In this document: one piece after another, positions 30,929 to 41,720 of the stretch
How the letters are laid out: the number at the start of each line of letters is the position of its first letter
How positions within the stretch are numbered: position 1 is the stretch's first letter
NCBI RefSeq assembly: GCF_003479405.1
Contig: NZ_QUHB01000007.1
Location: 1 to 64,000, forward strand
Direction of reading: 5' to 3'
Length of the DNA: 64,000 nt
DNA from: Eubacterium sp. AF16-48
Lineage (GTDB): Bacteria; Bacillota; Clostridia; Lachnospirales; Lachnospiraceae
Made by a program: the position numbers and the translations under genes
Notes under the pieces: model-generated
What the model saw: only the letters and a program-made list of their open reading frames with translations
Told to the model about the DNA's origin: nothing
Database searches by the model: none

Positions 30929-33769
30929 TTATTTGTTTTTCTCTAACATCATTTTGACGTACTTTCCGGTATAACTCGTCTTATGTTCAGCTACCTTTTC
31001 CGGTGTTCCTGCCACAACAACAGTACCTCCCCGGTCTCCTCCGTCCGGTCCCATATCTATAATATAATCTGCCGCCTTAATAACGTCAAGGTTGTGTTCA
31101 ATAACTATTACAGTATTCCCCTCATCAGTAAGACGTTGGAGAATTTCCACTAATTTATGAACATCTGCAAAATGAAGTCCCGTAGTTGGTTCGTCCAAAA
31201 CATATATGGTTTTTCCTGTGCTTCTTCTGCTAAGCTCCGTAGCTAACTTAATACGCTGCGCCTCTCCACCGGAAAGCTGGGTTGAAGGCTGTCCTAACTT
31301 AATATAGCCCAAACCAACATCATAAAGAGTTTTTACCTTATTATATACTCTTGGAACATTTTTGAAGAAATCCATTGCCTCTTCCACTGTCATTTCCAAC
31401 ACATCATATATATTTTTGCCCTTATACTTAACTTCCAAAGTTTCTCTATTATATCGCTTTCCGCCACATACCTCACATGGGACGTACACATCCGGAAGGA
31501 AATGCATCTCAACCTTCAGGATTCCATCACCGGAACAGGCTTCACATCGTCCACCTTTTACATTAAAACTAAAACGTCCCTTCTTATATCCCCGCTCTTT
31601 TGCATCCACCGTTGCTGCAAATAAATCCCTTATCATATCAAACATTCCTGTGTAAGTAGCCGGATTTGAACGGGGTGTTCTGCCAATAGGTGACTGGTCT
31701 ATATTAATAACCTTATCCAACTGTTCAATTCCTTCAATACCCTTGCATTTTCCCGGAATAATCCTTGCCCTGTTGAGTTTTCGTGCCAGGCTCTTATACA
31801 AAATCTCATTAACCAAAGAACTTTTTCCTGAGCCGGAAACTCCTGTTACACAGGTAAAAACTCCCAAAGGAAACTTAACATCAATATTTTTAAGGTTATT
31901 TTCTTTTGCACCTACTACTTTAATAAAACCTGTAGGCTTTCTTCTTGTTTCAGGCACCGGTACCTGCAATTTTCTACTAAGATATTTGCCTGTAATGGAA
32001 TCTTTATTTTTCATTATTTCTTTAGCTGTACCTGCTGCCACAACTTCGCCACCGTGTTCACCGGCTCCCGGTCCGATATCAACCACATAGTCTGCCGCTA
32101 ACATTGTATCTTCATCATGTTCAACCACTATTAAAGTATTTCCCAAATCTCTCAAATGCTTAAGGGTTGCCAACAACTTTTCATTGTCATTCTGGTGCAA
32201 ACCAATACTAGGTTCATCCATAATATAAGCCACACCAACCAGACCGGAGCCAATCTGGGTTGCCAGTCTTATTCGCTGTGCCTCTCCACCGGAAAGGGTT
32301 CCGGTAGCCCTTGACAAACTTAAATAATCCAGACCTACATCTATTAAAAACTGAAGTCTGCCCTTTATTTCCTTTAATATTTCCTTACCTATTGCCAGTT
32401 GCGCTGAAGTAAGCTGTACCTCATCCAGAAAAGCCCTTAAATCCCTGACAGGCATTTCCGTCATTTCGTAAATATTCTTATCTCCAATGGTTACAGCCAG
32501 CGACTCAGGTTTAAGCCTCTGTCCATGACAGGTTCCACAAGGAGTAATTCTCATATATGTTTCATATTCTGCCTTACTGGATTCCGCTCCTGTTTCACGA
32601 TATCTTCTCTCTACATTTCTAATTAAACCCTCAAAGGCAATATCATATGTTCCTATTCCCCTTTGACCCTTATAATGAACCGGCACCTTCTCTCCGTTGG
32701 TTCCATTAATAAGAATATCCTGAATATTTTTAGGATATTCTTCAAAAGGAGTATCAAGGTCAAAGTCATACCTCTTACACAAAGCCTGCAAAATAGCATT
32801 GGTAAAACTCTTTGGATCATTGGCACTTTGCCATCCCAAAACAACTATTGCCCCCTGATTTATACTTAAACTTTTATCAGGAATCATTAAATCCACGTCA
32901 AATTCCATTTTGTAACCTAATCCAAAACAATCAGGACAAGCTCCGAAAGGATTATTAAAGGAAAAACTTCTTGGCTGAATTTCGTCAATGCTAATTCCAC
33001 AATCAGGGCAGGCAAAATTCTGGCTAAATGTAACGGTTTCGCCACCTATTACATCAACCTCCATTAATCCATTTCCCAGCTTCAGGGCATTTTCAATGGA
33101 ATCCGTAAGTCTTTTTTCTATTCCCTCTCTGATACTTAATCTGTCAATTACGATTTCTATGCTATGCTTAATGTTTTTATCCAGTTTTATTTCCTCTGAC
33201 AACTCATACATATTACCATCTACACGGACTCTTACATAGCCGCTTTTTTTTGCACTTTCAAATACCTTTTCGTGTCTGCCTTTTTTTCCTCTTACTATAG
33301 GTGCTAATATCTGAAATTTAGTTCTTTCAGGCAATTCTAAAACCTTATCCACCATTTCATCTATTGTCTGCTTCTTGATTTCCTTGCCACACTTTGGACA
33401 ATGAGGTAAGCCTGCTCTGGCATACAAAAGTCGCATATAGTCGTATATTTCTGTTACTGTACCCACTGTTGAACGGGGATTTCTGTTAGTGGATTTCTGG
33501 TCAATGGAAATGGCCGGTGGCAATCCCTCAATGCTCTCCACCTGGGGTTTTTCCATTTGTCCTAAAAACTGTCTGGCATAGGAAGACAATGACTCCATAT
33601 ACCTTCTCTGTCCCTCTGCATAAATAGTATCAAATGCCAAAGATGATTTACCGGAACCGCTTAATCCTGTAATAACCGTAAATTCATCCCTTGGTATGTC
33701 AATATCTATATTCTTCAAGTTATGCTCGCAAGCACCTTTAATTCGTATATATTTTTTCTTCTCTGCCAT
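30929..33769 (-). CDS. uvrA: Excinuclease ABC subunit A
   Basis: This 946-residue protein is full length. It has two ABC ATPase modules with Walker A sequences [14 protein letters not shown] and [14 protein letters not shown], two signature motifs ([13 protein letters not shown] and [13 protein letters not shown]) and Walker [12 protein letters not shown] and [11 protein letters not shown]. The zinc-finger cysteine pairs include [10 protein letters not shown] and [16 protein letters not shown]. It recognises DNA damage with UvrB in nucleotide excision repair. It lies 35 bases downstream of uvrB in the same operon. Confidence 0.98.
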   Translation of the reverse strand: MAEKKKYIRIKGACEHNLKNIDIDIPRDEFTVITGLSGSGKSSLAFDTIYAEGQRRYMESLSSYARQFLGQMEKPQVESIEGLPPAISIDQKSTNRNPRSTVGTVTEIYDYMRLLYARAGLPHCPKCGKEIKKQTIDEMVDKVLELPERTKFQILAPIVRGKKGRHEKVFESAKKSGYVRVRVDGNMYELSEEIKLDKNIKHSIEIVIDRLSIREGIEKRLTDSIENALKLGNGLMEVDVIGGETVTFSQNFACPDCGISIDEIQPRSFSFNNPFGACPDCFGLGYKMEFDVDLMIPDKSLSINQGAIVVLGWQSANDPKSFTNAILQALCKRYDFDLDTPFEEYPKNIQDILINGTNGEKVPVHYKGQRGIGTYDIAFEGLIRNVERRYRETGAESSKAEYETYMRITPCGTCHGQRLKPESLAVTIGDKNIYEMTEMPVRDLRAFLDEVQLTSAQLAIGKEILKEIKGRLQFLIDVGLDYLSLSRATGTLSGGEAQRIRLATQIGSGLVGVAYIMDEPSIGLHQNDNEKLLATLKHLRDLGNTLIVVEHDEDTMLAADYVVDIGPGAGEHGGEVVAAGTAKEIMKNKDSITGKYLSRKLQVPVPETRRKPTGFIKVVGAKENNLKNIDVKFPLGVFTCVTGVSGSGKSSLVNEILYKSLARKLNRARIIPGKCKGIEGIEQLDKVINIDQSPIGRTPRSNPATYTGMFDMIRDLFAATVDAKERGYKKGRFSFNVKGGRCEACSGDGILKVEMHFLPDVYVPCEVCGGKRYNRETLEVKYKGKNIYDVLEMTVEEAMDFFKNVPRVYNKVKTLYDVGLGYIKLGQPSTQLSGGEAQRIKLATELSRRSTGKTIYVLDEPTTGLHFADVHKLVEILQRLTDEGNTVIVIEHNLDVIKAADYIIDMGPDGGDRGGTVVVAGTPEKVAEHKTSYTGKYVKMMLEKNK

Positions 33770-33804
33770 GTCAATCCTTTCCTTACTGTCTTACTTACCA
33801 ATTA

Positions 33805-35784
33805 TCATTTATTATACATAAGCTTCAACTCTGCCAATTTTTCACGCATTTCTATTGCAGTTTCAAAATCTAATTCCGCTGCTGCCTTCTGCATCTTCTT
33901 TTCTACTTTATCCATAAGCTTCTTAAGTTCCTTCTTATCCATAGATTCAGGATCTTTTTCAATGTCATTAATTCTCTTATCAACTTCCTTAGAAATACTT
34001 ATAAGGTCTCTAACTGCTTTCTTAATGGTAGTTGGCGTAATGCCATTCTCCTTATTGTATTTTTCCTGTATTTCACGACGTCTGTTTGTTTCAGAAATAG
34101 CCTTGTCCATAGACTCTGTAATGGAATCTGCATACATAATTACATGACCTTCCGAGTTTCTCGCCGCTCTTCCTATAGTCTGTATCAGCGATGTTTCTGA
34201 ACGCAAAAAACCTTCCTTGTCAGCATCTAATATGGCAACAAGGGATATTTCCGGTATATCCAGACCTTCTCTTAAAAGGTTAATTCCAACCAAAACATCA
34301 AACACGTCTAATCGCATGTCACGTATTATCTCAGTTCTTTCAAGAGTATCTATGTCAGAATGGAGATACTTAACCCTGATGCCCACATCCTTCATGTAAT
34401 CCGTAAGGTCTTCCGCCATTCTCTTAGTTAATGTAGTAACTAAAATTTTATTTTTCTTTTCCACTTCTTTATTTATTTCAGATACAAGGTCATCAATCTG
34501 CCCCTTAACAGGCCGCACATCAATTTTCGGATCTAACAGTCCTGTCGGTCTGATAATCTGTTCTGCCCTAAGCAGCTCATGCTCCTCCTCGTACACATTA
34601 GGAGTAGCTGACACAAAAAGCATCTGGTCTATCATTCCCTCAAATTCCTCAAATTTAAGAGGACGGTTATCTTTGGCTGAAGGCAGTCTGAACCCGTAAT
34701 TAACTAAGGTTGTCTTTCTTGACTGGTCGCCATTATACATACCACGAACCTGTGGAAGAGTAATATGGCTTTCGTCAACTATCGTTAAAAAATCGTCTCC
34801 AAAATATTCCATTAAGGTATGAGGTGTAGCTCCCGGCTCTAATCCTGCCATATGTCTTGAATAATTCTCAATTCCTGAGCAGATTCCCGTTTCCCTGAGC
34901 ATTTCCATGTCAAAATTGGTACGCTCCGCAATTCGCTGCGCCTCTATCAGCTTGTCCTCTGACTTAAAATATGCCACCTGCTCAGCCAGCTCTGCCTCAA
35001 TTGCCTTTATAGCCCCTTCCATTCTCTCCGGTGGAATAACATAATGTGAATTAGGGAATATGGCAACGTGCTCTAGCTCCCTTTTCACCTCACCTGTTAA
35101 TGTATCAATTTCTGTAATTCTTTCTATTTCATCATCAAAAAATTCCACTCTCACTGCACTGTCCGTGTAAGATGCCGGAAAAATCTCCAGATTCTCCCCC
35201 CGGACTCTAAATGTACCTCTTTTAAAATCCATATCATTTCTATCATATTGGATTTCAATAAGCTTGTGGATAATGTCATCCCTGTCCCTTATGGTTCCCG
35301 GACGCAATGAAATGACCATGTTCTTGTAATCTATGGGATCACCTAATCCGTAAATACAGGAAACAGAAGAAACTATAATAACATCTCTTCTTTCAATAAG
35401 TGCCATAGTAGCCGAATGTCTAAGCTTATCAATCTCATCATTTATGGCACTATCCTTTTCTATATAAGTATCTGTACTAGGCACATACGCTTCCGGCTGA
35501 TAATAATCATAGTAGGAAACAAAATATTCCACTGCATTGTTTGGGAAAAATTCTTTAAATTCCCCATACAGCTGTGCCGCCAATGTTTTGTTATGTGCTA
35601 AAATTAATGTAGGCTTATTAAGTTGGGCGATAACATTCGCCATGGTAAAGGTCTTTCCTGAGCCTGTAACTCCCAACAGTGTTTCAAACTGATTGCCCTT
35701 CTTAAATCCCTCAACCAACTCCTTAATTGCCTGGGGCTGGTCTCCTGTAGGTTTATATTGTGACACTAATTCAAAATGATCCAT
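33805..35784 (-). CDS. uvrB: Excinuclease ABC subunit B
   Basis: This 659-residue helicase-like subunit has Walker [15 protein letters not shown], the beta-hairpin region with [12 protein letters not shown], helicase motifs DESH and RAARN, and a C-terminal UVR coiled-coil domain ending in [18 protein letters not shown]. It loads onto DNA with UvrA and verifies the lesion for UvrC. It is first in the uvrBA operon, with a clear promoter 50-80 bases upstream and an AGGAGC ribosome site. Confidence 0.98.
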   Translation of the reverse strand: MDHFELVSQYKPTGDQPQAIKELVEGFKKGNQFETLLGVTGSGKTFTMANVIAQLNKPTLILAHNKTLAAQLYGEFKEFFPNNAVEYFVSYYDYYQPEAYVPSTDTYIEKDSAINDEIDKLRHSATMALIERRDVIIVSSVSCIYGLGDPIDYKNMVISLRPGTIRDRDDIIHKLIEIQYDRNDMDFKRGTFRVRGENLEIFPASYTDSAVRVEFFDDEIERITEIDTLTGEVKRELEHVAIFPNSHYVIPPERMEGAIKAIEAELAEQVAYFKSEDKLIEAQRIAERTNFDMEMLRETGICSGIENYSRHMAGLEPGATPHTLMEYFGDDFLTIVDESHITLPQVRGMYNGDQSRKTTLVNYGFRLPSAKDNRPLKFEEFEGMIDQMLFVSATPNVYEEEHELLRAEQIIRPTGLLDPKIDVRPVKGQIDDLVSEINKEVEKKNKILVTTLTKRMAEDLTDYMKDVGIRVKYLHSDIDTLERTEIIRDMRLDVFDVLVGINLLREGLDIPEISLVAILDADKEGFLRSETSLIQTIGRAARNSEGHVIMYADSITESMDKAISETNRRREIQEKYNKENGITPTTIKKAVRDLISISKEVDKRINDIEKDPESMDKKELKKLMDKVEKKMQKAAAELDFETAIEMREKLAELKLMYNK

Positions 35785-35833
35785 AAATGCTCCTAATCCG
35801 CTCTAATCCGGCGATTATATTTTAGAAATAGTA

Positions 35834-35861
35834 ATTGTATTCTTAGTATGTTACTTGTCAA
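35834..35861 (-). promoter_or_regulatory. uvrBA promoter
   Basis: On the minus strand TTGACA, 16 bases, TACAAT. No clean LexA/DinR box was found overlapping it. Confidence 0.7.
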
Positions 35862-35884
35862 GTATATCATTCAAATAAAAAAAA

Positions 35885-35915
35885 GTACAGAACAAATCGA
35901 ATGTTTGTTCTGTAC
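35885..35915. terminator. Terminator of the DivIVA-like/tad transcript
   Basis: GTACAGAACAAA pairs perfectly with TTTGTTCTGTAC around a 7-base loop. On the minus strand a run of T follows, and A runs on the other side make it bidirectional. Confidence 0.85.
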
Positions 35916-35933
35916 CTTCTTTTAAAATATACC

Positions 35934-36827
35934 TTATTCTTCCTCAGCCTTAAACTGATCCTTTATAATCTCGCTTGTTTTTTCAAACTGACCTGACCAA
36001 ACAGAAATAATATCCTGCATTTCAGAGAGTTTAGCCTTAAGCATGTCATCTAATTTTAAGTTTAATGAATCAAGCATTTTCATATTGTGATCCAGATTAC
36101 TTGAAGCCAAAGCCAGTTTTTCTTCTAAATCCGCAATAATAACTTTTTTTCTGTTGTTTTCTTCCGTTAATTTGGCATTTGATTCTTTGTAGCTCTCAAT
36201 TGCACTTTCCTGAAGCTTTCTTTCTGTTTCCTCTCTATTTTGAAGCTTGCTTGTAAGATTTTGAATTTCTCTATCCTTCTGTTCAATAGTTTCAGCTATG
36301 TATCTTTCTTTTTCTGCAATGGTATCATTAACATATTTGTCTTTCTCAGCCATTGCTTTTTCGTATGCCTGCTCTTTTTCCGCAAGTGCTTCCTGCAAAC
36401 TAATGTTCAAATCAGCTTCCATTCTCCTTATCTGCTGATTCTTCTCTTCAATAATAGAATGGATACGGCTTTCCTTCTCAATATTCTCATTTTCCAGCTT
36501 CTTAGTAGCTTCTTCTATTGCACTTTGAAGCTTAGCCTCATATTCTTCCCTAGCCTTATCAACTTCCTTTTTCTTCTGTATTTTTACAAGTTTAATTTCC
36601 TGCTGCCAGCTTAAATAGCTGTTTTTCATATCATCTCTCTCGCATTCAGCGTCGTGAACAGCATCTTTTAACTTTTCTATTTCAAGCTCTGTCTCTCTTT
36701 TTAATGTCCTTATATATTCGTTTACACTTTTTTTATCATAACCTCTATAAGAAGTTTTAAACTGACTCTCCATTTCAGCATCGGCTCTTAATGATTCTAT
36801 GGAAACCGAATTGTCTTTACCCAACAT
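35934..36827 (-). CDS. DivIVA-like coiled-coil protein
   Basis: The N-terminal part of this 297-residue protein reads FKTSYRGYDKKSVNEYI, the lipid-binding/DivIVA domain signature (FxxxxRGYDxxxVxxYL). About 200 residues of continuous charged coiled coil with several EKE-type heptads follow, then a short helical end. It probably sits at cell poles or septa as a scaffold. It starts 3 bases before the DUF192 gene ends and behind the tad genes, so it may position the pilus machine. That link is inferred from position. Confidence 0.75.
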   Translation of the reverse strand: MLGKDNSVSIESLRADAEMESQFKTSYRGYDKKSVNEYIRTLKRETELEIEKLKDAVHDAECERDDMKNSYLSWQQEIKLVKIQKKKEVDKAREEYEAKLQSAIEEATKKLENENIEKESRIHSIIEEKNQQIRRMEADLNISLQEALAEKEQAYEKAMAEKDKYVNDTIAEKERYIAETIEQKDREIQNLTSKLQNREETERKLQESAIESYKESNAKLTEENNRKKVIIADLEEKLALASSNLDHNMKMLDSLNLKLDDMLKAKLSEMQDIISVWSGQFEKTSEIIKDQFKAEEE

Positions 36828-36830
36828 TGT

Positions 36831-37178
36831 TTATTTTACCTCCAACATATCATCTTTTTTTATGTTAAACCTTTTTGCCGTTCCTTCCGGAAACTCTATA
36901 AGGTATTTTGCCTTCTTTACCCTTTTGCAACACTTAGCTTTTGGTACTGCTTCATCCACCTGAACAACTTTGCTTTCTTTATTTATGTAAACCACATCAA
37001 TGGGTGCCTTCATAAAGAAAGTGTGTATCTGGGAACATGGTTTTATCATTAATCCCCCCATACTGCGAATCTGCCCTTCTGATTTTCCCATAAGTCCCAT
37101 AAATCTTGTCCAAAAATTGTTTGCCAGGGAAATTTTACAGATATTTACGTTATTTATGTATAAGTCTAATCTCTGCAT
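36831..37178 (-). CDS. DUF192 family protein
   Basis: This 115-residue beta-rich protein has FWTRFMGLMGKSE, MIKPCSQIHTFFMKAPIDVVYIN and FPEGTAKRFNIKKDD, all typical of DUF192 (often annotated as YjbR/CYTH-unrelated small envelope proteins). Unlike most members it has no signal peptide. The function is unknown. It lies 19 bases after tadC and 3 bases before the DivIVA-like gene, so it is part of the tad transcript. DUF192 proteins next to Tad loci recur in Clostridia (recalled). Confidence 0.8.
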   Translation of the reverse strand: MQRLDLYINNVNICKISLANNFWTRFMGLMGKSEGQIRSMGGLMIKPCSQIHTFFMKAPIDVVYINKESKVVQVDEAVPKAKCCKRVKKAKYLIEFPEGTAKRFNIKKDDMLEVK

Positions 37179-37197
37179 TTTGTCTTCCTTCTTATAT

Positions 37198-38133
37198 TTA
37201 GCCTAAAATATCCATTATATTCAAAGCTGCCGGTCCCAGCAGAACGATAAATATAACAGGGAATACAAACAATACCATAGGAATGAGCATCTTAACCGGT
37301 GCCTCCTTTGCCTTTCTTGCAGCTGTTCTCTTTCTTTCATTTCTAAGAACTTCCGCCTGAGACCTAAGAACTGTCTGTATAGATGTACCTAACTGATCTG
37401 CCTGAATCATTGCAGTAAGAAATGTTGTAAGTTCCTTTACTTTACAACGCTGTGCCAAATCAAGGTAAGCTTCTCTCTTACTTACACCACGTTGTATATC
37501 TCTGGTTGCCTGTATAAGTTGTTCCATAACAACGGTTTTATTTCTCTCATACAATCTCATTAATGCAGCATCAAATCCAAGACCTGCTTCTACACTTACA
37601 ACCAGCAAGTCCATTACATCCGGCAAATCTAAACGTATACTTTCCTGATACTTTTTAGATTTTCCTTTAAGCATTTCTCCCGGAATTAACATTCCAACTA
37701 ATCCGCAAAAAATCATTGCCAGCACAAATTTATTGACACCCACATGTAATCTCATGCATATAATCATTGATAATATAACACCAACAAGTGCACATACAAG
37801 TTTAATAACTAAAAACTGCTCCGATGTTATATCCCACTGAACTATTGCTAACATATCATCAACTGTGCTATGCTTGTTCTCTTTTTCCTTCTGTCTGTTT
37901 CTTTTTGCAACTTTTTTTCTATTTTCTTCTTTCTTACGCTTTATTGCCTCTGAAACTTTAACTTTTTCTTTTTTAACATCATCAGCAATACTCTTTTCTT
38001 TTTCATTTCTAATATCTCTTATTCGCTCATTCTGTCTGTCAACGCCTGCTCCAACTCCCGAAAACAATCCTAAAAACAGTCCGAAAATAGCTACAGCAAC
38101 AAGAAATGATATTAATAATGCTAATATATCCAT
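37198..38133 (-). CDS. tadC: Tad pilus inner-membrane platform protein TadC
   Basis: The start at 38133 (MDILALLISF) was preferred because GAGG lies 8 bases upstream. The protein has 311 residues with an N-terminal helix, a Lys/Glu-rich cytosolic stretch, then the type II secretion F domain (about 165-290) with DVMDLLVVSVEAGLGFDAAL and LTTFLTAMIQADQLGTSI. Together with TadB it forms the platform on which TadA drives pilin polymerisation. It is 6 bases downstream of tadB. Confidence 0.9.
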   Translation of the reverse strand: MDILALLISFLVAVAIFGLFLGLFSGVGAGVDRQNERIRDIRNEKEKSIADDVKKEKVKVSEAIKRKKEENRKKVAKRNRQKEKENKHSTVDDMLAIVQWDITSEQFLVIKLVCALVGVILSMIICMRLHVGVNKFVLAMIFCGLVGMLIPGEMLKGKSKKYQESIRLDLPDVMDLLVVSVEAGLGFDAALMRLYERNKTVVMEQLIQATRDIQRGVSKREAYLDLAQRCKVKELTTFLTAMIQADQLGTSIQTVLRSQAEVLRNERKRTAARKAKEAPVKMLIPMVLFVFPVIFIVLLGPAALNIMDILG

Positions 38134-38145
38134 AAACATACCTCA

Positions 38146-39114
38146 TTAATACTTAATGTCTACAACCTTATTTATCATTATAAATCCAATAACCTCTAAA
38201 ATTACACTTATAAGAAGTAAAATATTTCCTATAACTGTATTAAACAGCGGTCTTGCATATACCGGATTTATCATACTGATTAAAACCAATAAAATAACCG
38301 GAAGTGCACCAATTATATATCCTGAAATTTTTCCACTTGACGTTAATGTCTTTATTTCTTCCTTAAGATCTAATCTGTTACGAATAGTTTCTGATATTTT
38401 ATCAAGAACTTCAGTTAAATTACCACCAACTTTTCTTTGGATAAGTATGGTCTGGCAAAGCATTTCCAAGTCATCACTTCCGATTCTCTCACATAAAGAG
38501 TTAAAACTTGCCTCTAATGTCATACCTCTTTGAGTTTCCCTTGTTACTCTCCCAAATTCCTCTGCCATAGGTCCTTCCATGTCAACTGCTATATTTCCCA
38601 TTGCTGTCTGAAAAGAATGTCCCGCCTTTAAGGCATTTGTAATAACAGTTATACCTTCTATTAACTGTGACTCCAAAGTTTCCTTTCTCTTCTTTTTCTT
38701 TTTTTGAATAAAAAGTAATGGGCCAAATGCTGCTATAAGTGCGACAATGATACAAATAGCAATGTACACTCCAAGCATCATCATTATGGTTGGTAAACCA
38801 ATTGTTATTGCCACCCATAATGTCACAAAGGTCTGAACCGGCATCTTCATGCCAAGATTATAAAGTTCTTCCTCTAAAAGCTGTAATTTCTTATGAGTAG
38901 TAGCAAATACACTGACCTTCTTCTTTTCCTTTTTTATTTTTAAATTTAATTTTCCCTTTTTCTTATCGCTTTTATTCCTTTCTTCTTCGCTAACCAAACC
39001 CATAACTCTGTCTTGAGTTTTTCTTTTACTTTCCGTAAAATTCTGTATTAAAATCACATACAGGCAAAAAAGAAATACCATTGCACATAAGCAAATCATT
39101 AATATTCTTATCAT
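38146..39114 (-). CDS. tadB: Tad pilus inner-membrane platform protein TadB
   Basis: The ATG at 39114 follows TAGGAG by 5 bases. The 322-residue protein has an N-terminal transmembrane helix, a basic cytosolic segment (KKGKLNLKIKKEKKK), two central helices and a type II secretion F domain at about 155-280, with GITVITNALKAGHSFQTAM and LCQTILIQRKVGGNLTEVL. A C-terminal helix pair follows. It partners TadC and lies 27 bases behind tadA. Confidence 0.92.
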   Translation of the reverse strand: MIRILMICLCAMVFLFCLYVILIQNFTESKRKTQDRVMGLVSEEERNKSDKKKGKLNLKIKKEKKKVSVFATTHKKLQLLEEELYNLGMKMPVQTFVTLWVAITIGLPTIMMMLGVYIAICIIVALIAAFGPLLFIQKKKKKRKETLESQLIEGITVITNALKAGHSFQTAMGNIAVDMEGPMAEEFGRVTRETQRGMTLEASFNSLCERIGSDDLEMLCQTILIQRKVGGNLTEVLDKISETIRNRLDLKEEIKTLTSSGKISGYIIGALPVILLVLISMINPVYARPLFNTVIGNILLLISVILEVIGFIMINKVVDIKY

Positions 39115-39141
39115 AGACACTCCTATCTGTTCTGCAAATTG

Positions 39142-40545
39142 CTAGAAGAACCAGTGGTCATCTACCTGAACTCCACTTGCTGTTATCTTCTCACAACATT
39201 TCGGTCTGATACCGGTACTGTAAAAATCACCAACAGACATATTATTTTCATCATAGCCTTCCTGACGATACTTAAATATTTCCTGCATGGTAATGGTATT
39301 CCCTTCCATACCGGTTACTTCACATATACTTGTAATTTTTCTTGATCCATCTCTAAGTCTTGCCTGCTGAACAATAAGATCAATGGCACCTGCAACCTGC
39401 TGTCTGATAGCTGATACCGGTAAGTCCATTCCTGCCATCATAACCATTGTTTCGATACGTGCCAAACAGTCTCTTGCTGAGTTAGCATGAGCAGTAGTTA
39501 TAGAACCTTCATGACCTGTATTCATAGCCTGAAGCATATCTAATGTCTCGCCTCCACGAACTTCTCCGACGATAATTCTATCCGGTCTCATTCTCAATGC
39601 ATTACGAACCAAATCTCTTATGGTTATGGCTCCATTTCCCTCTAAGTTAGCCGGTCTGCTTTCCAATGTAACAACATGTTCCTGCATCAGTCTAAGTTCA
39701 GCTGCATCTTCTATTGTTACAATTCTTTCATTGGACGGTATAAAGGCAGAAAGCACATTAAGTAATGTTGTCTTACCTGAACCGGTACCACCGGATACAA
39801 GAATATTTAACTTGCCCCTAACTGCCGCTTCAAGAAACTCTGCCATATCATCTGAAAGTGAACCGAATTGCTTTAAATTTTCTACTGAAAGTGGTTTCTT
39901 AGAAAACTTTCTTATTGTAATTGTTGTTCCGCCTAATGCTAATGGTGGCATTATGGCGTTAACACGGGAACCATCTTCAAGTCTGGCATCAACCATAGGA
40001 TTTGAATCATCTATTCTTCGTCCTAAAGGTGTTACTATTCTGTCAATAGTTCTCCTAACATGTTCTTCATTTTTGAAAGTTACATTTGTTTTCAGTAACT
40101 TTCCCTTACGTTCTACATATATCTGCTTAGCACCATTAACCATGATTTCAGATACGCTGTCATCATTAATCAGGTTTTCAAGAGGTCCTAATCCAACAAT
40201 CTCATCTATTACATTTTTTGTAATAGTCATTTTTTCAGTATTATTTATCTCCGGATGACTTTCTGTTAAATACTCGTCAATAAGAGATTTTATTGTATCT
40301 ATTGTAACTTCATCCTGCTTGGCTAACACCTTTGTAACTTCTCTGTGAGTTTCATCCTGCACTGCTACAAACTGTTCGTCATCTGCTCCCGGAATTATAT
40401 ATGTATCATTTGCGCCTACCGTACCGGCAGTCTGCTTTAATGAATAATTTTTTTGTTCTTCCTTTTCTGCCGCAGCTATTGCCTCTTTTTTCTGCTGAGC
40501 TTCCTTTTCATTGTTAGCTGTAGTAATTCTCTCTAATAATCCCAT
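39142..40545 (-). CDS. tadA: Tad pilus assembly ATPase TadA/CpaF
   Basis: This 467-residue type II/IV secretion ATPase has Walker A ILVSGGTGSGKTTLLN (251-260), an Asp box (TIEDAAELRL), Walker B (MRPDRIIVGEVRGGETLDML) and the His box (GSITTAHANSARD). The N-terminal 75 residues are charged and variable, as in CpaF proteins. It powers pilin extension (in some systems also retraction) through TadB/TadC. It follows tadZ by 11 bases with AAGGAG before its start. Confidence 0.95.
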   Translation of the reverse strand: MGLLERITTANNEKEAQQKKEAIAAAEKEEQKNYSLKQTAGTVGANDTYIIPGADDEQFVAVQDETHREVTKVLAKQDEVTIDTIKSLIDEYLTESHPEINNTEKMTITKNVIDEIVGLGPLENLINDDSVSEIMVNGAKQIYVERKGKLLKTNVTFKNEEHVRRTIDRIVTPLGRRIDDSNPMVDARLEDGSRVNAIMPPLALGGTTITIRKFSKKPLSVENLKQFGSLSDDMAEFLEAAVRGKLNILVSGGTGSGKTTLLNVLSAFIPSNERIVTIEDAAELRLMQEHVVTLESRPANLEGNGAITIRDLVRNALRMRPDRIIVGEVRGGETLDMLQAMNTGHEGSITTAHANSARDCLARIETMVMMAGMDLPVSAIRQQVAGAIDLIVQQARLRDGSRKITSICEVTGMEGNTITMQEIFKYRQEGYDENNMSVGDFYSTGIRPKCCEKITASGVQVDDHWFF

Positions 40546-40556
40546 CTAAAATCTCC

Positions 40557-41696
40557 TTATATGTCCTGACTGTTTACATAATTCAATATGGCTTTTGATG
40601 CTTTAGAGCGAGGTGCAACATCTACAAGAGGAATACCTCTGTTAATAGCCGAGATTGCACTTTTAGAGTCACGTGGTATTACTAAATCCATGTCCTTATT
40701 CAAAGTGGACTCCATATCTTTTCTCTTTATGTATGATTCTCCATCCTTATTCAGTACCATCTTAACTTTATCAAAATGTCCTAATGTCTTCAAAACATCC
40801 AAGCACACTTTTGTATTCTTTAATGTTGATATTTCCGGATTTGTAACAAAATAGATACTGTCTGAAATATCTAATGCATGCAAAACAAACTCGTCAATTG
40901 TAGGACTCATATCGAAAATAATATAGTCAAATTCCTTTTTTAGTACATCTGCAATCATGCTTATATGCTCAGGTTTAACTATTTCTGCAAGCTCCGGAGA
41001 TGCTGGTGCACATAAAATACTTACCCCTGTATTATGCTTATAGAGATAACGTTTAATTGATGAACGGCTAAAAGAACCTTCCTTTACTAAATCTGATATG
41101 GTTTCAAATCTTGGTACATTCATAAAAATTCCAACGTCACCAAACTGTAAATCTAAATCAATAAGCACTACATCTTTTCCTTTTTCCTGCAATGCAGTAG
41201 CTAAATTAACTGATACAGTGCTTTTTCCCGTTCCACCTTTCGTACCAAAAACGGAGATAGTTTTTCCATTCTTAGTTCCAACAAATCCATCTTCTGATTC
41301 TTCGCTGTCATCTACTGTTGCAATATTTTCCTTTTCAATTTCACCTACAATGCTTCTGTATATGGAATCTTCATTATCGTCCTTAGAAATAACCTTTGTT
41401 ATTCCACATTCCATAGCTTTAGTTAATACATTAACATCATAGTTTCCTGTAATCAAAATCAAAGCCTTATCTTTTACAGTTCTATTTATTTTTTCTACAA
41501 AATTACTCTCTGCATCTGCAAACTGCTCTGAATATATGATAATGGCGTCACAATCACTGACTGTAATTTTATCTAAATTTCTAGGCTCAAGTTCTAACAA
41601 TCCTGCAAATTCAAATCCACTACCATTTATAATCTTTTTTAAATATGCATTACCGCTTTCAGTGGTAAGCCCTAATACTTCGTACTTTCCTGCCAT
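40557..41696 (-). CDS. tadZ: Tad localisation factor TadZ/CpaE (ParA-like)
   Basis: The N-terminal 125 residues of this 379-residue protein form a degenerate receiver-like domain. A ParA/MinD-type ATPase follows, with the deviant Walker A VFGTKGGTGKSTVSVN (151-160), DLDLQFGDVGIF and YIIFDMSP. TadZ proteins mark the pole and recruit the Tad machine. The receiver-like domain lacks a convincing phospho-acceptor Asp, so it is probably structural. The position between cpaB and tadA is canonical. Confidence 0.9.
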   Translation of the reverse strand: MAGKYEVLGLTTESGNAYLKKIINGSGFEFAGLLELEPRNLDKITVSDCDAIIIYSEQFADAESNFVEKINRTVKDKALILITGNYDVNVLTKAMECGITKVISKDDNEDSIYRSIVGEIEKENIATVDDSEESEDGFVGTKNGKTISVFGTKGGTGKSTVSVNLATALQEKGKDVVLIDLDLQFGDVGIFMNVPRFETISDLVKEGSFSRSSIKRYLYKHNTGVSILCAPASPELAEIVKPEHISMIADVLKKEFDYIIFDMSPTIDEFVLHALDISDSIYFVTNPEISTLKNTKVCLDVLKTLGHFDKVKMVLNKDGESYIKRKDMESTLNKDMDLVIPRDSKSAISAINRGIPLVDVAPRSKASKAILNYVNSQDI

Positions 41697-41720
41697 TACA
41701 TTATATTCCTTTCTTTAAAT

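Noticed and set aside
35899..35910. Possible LexA/DinR box upstream of uvrBA
   Set aside because: GAATGTTTGTTC resembles the SOS box GAAC-N4-GTTC but differs at key positions. It is fully explained as one arm of the terminator hairpin at 35885-35915 and lies well outside the uvrB promoter.
39620..40258. Plus-strand frame of 212 residues opposite tadA
   Set aside because: It is antisense to the conserved ATPase motifs of tadA and has a Ser/Pro-rich composition typical of a reversed coding strand.
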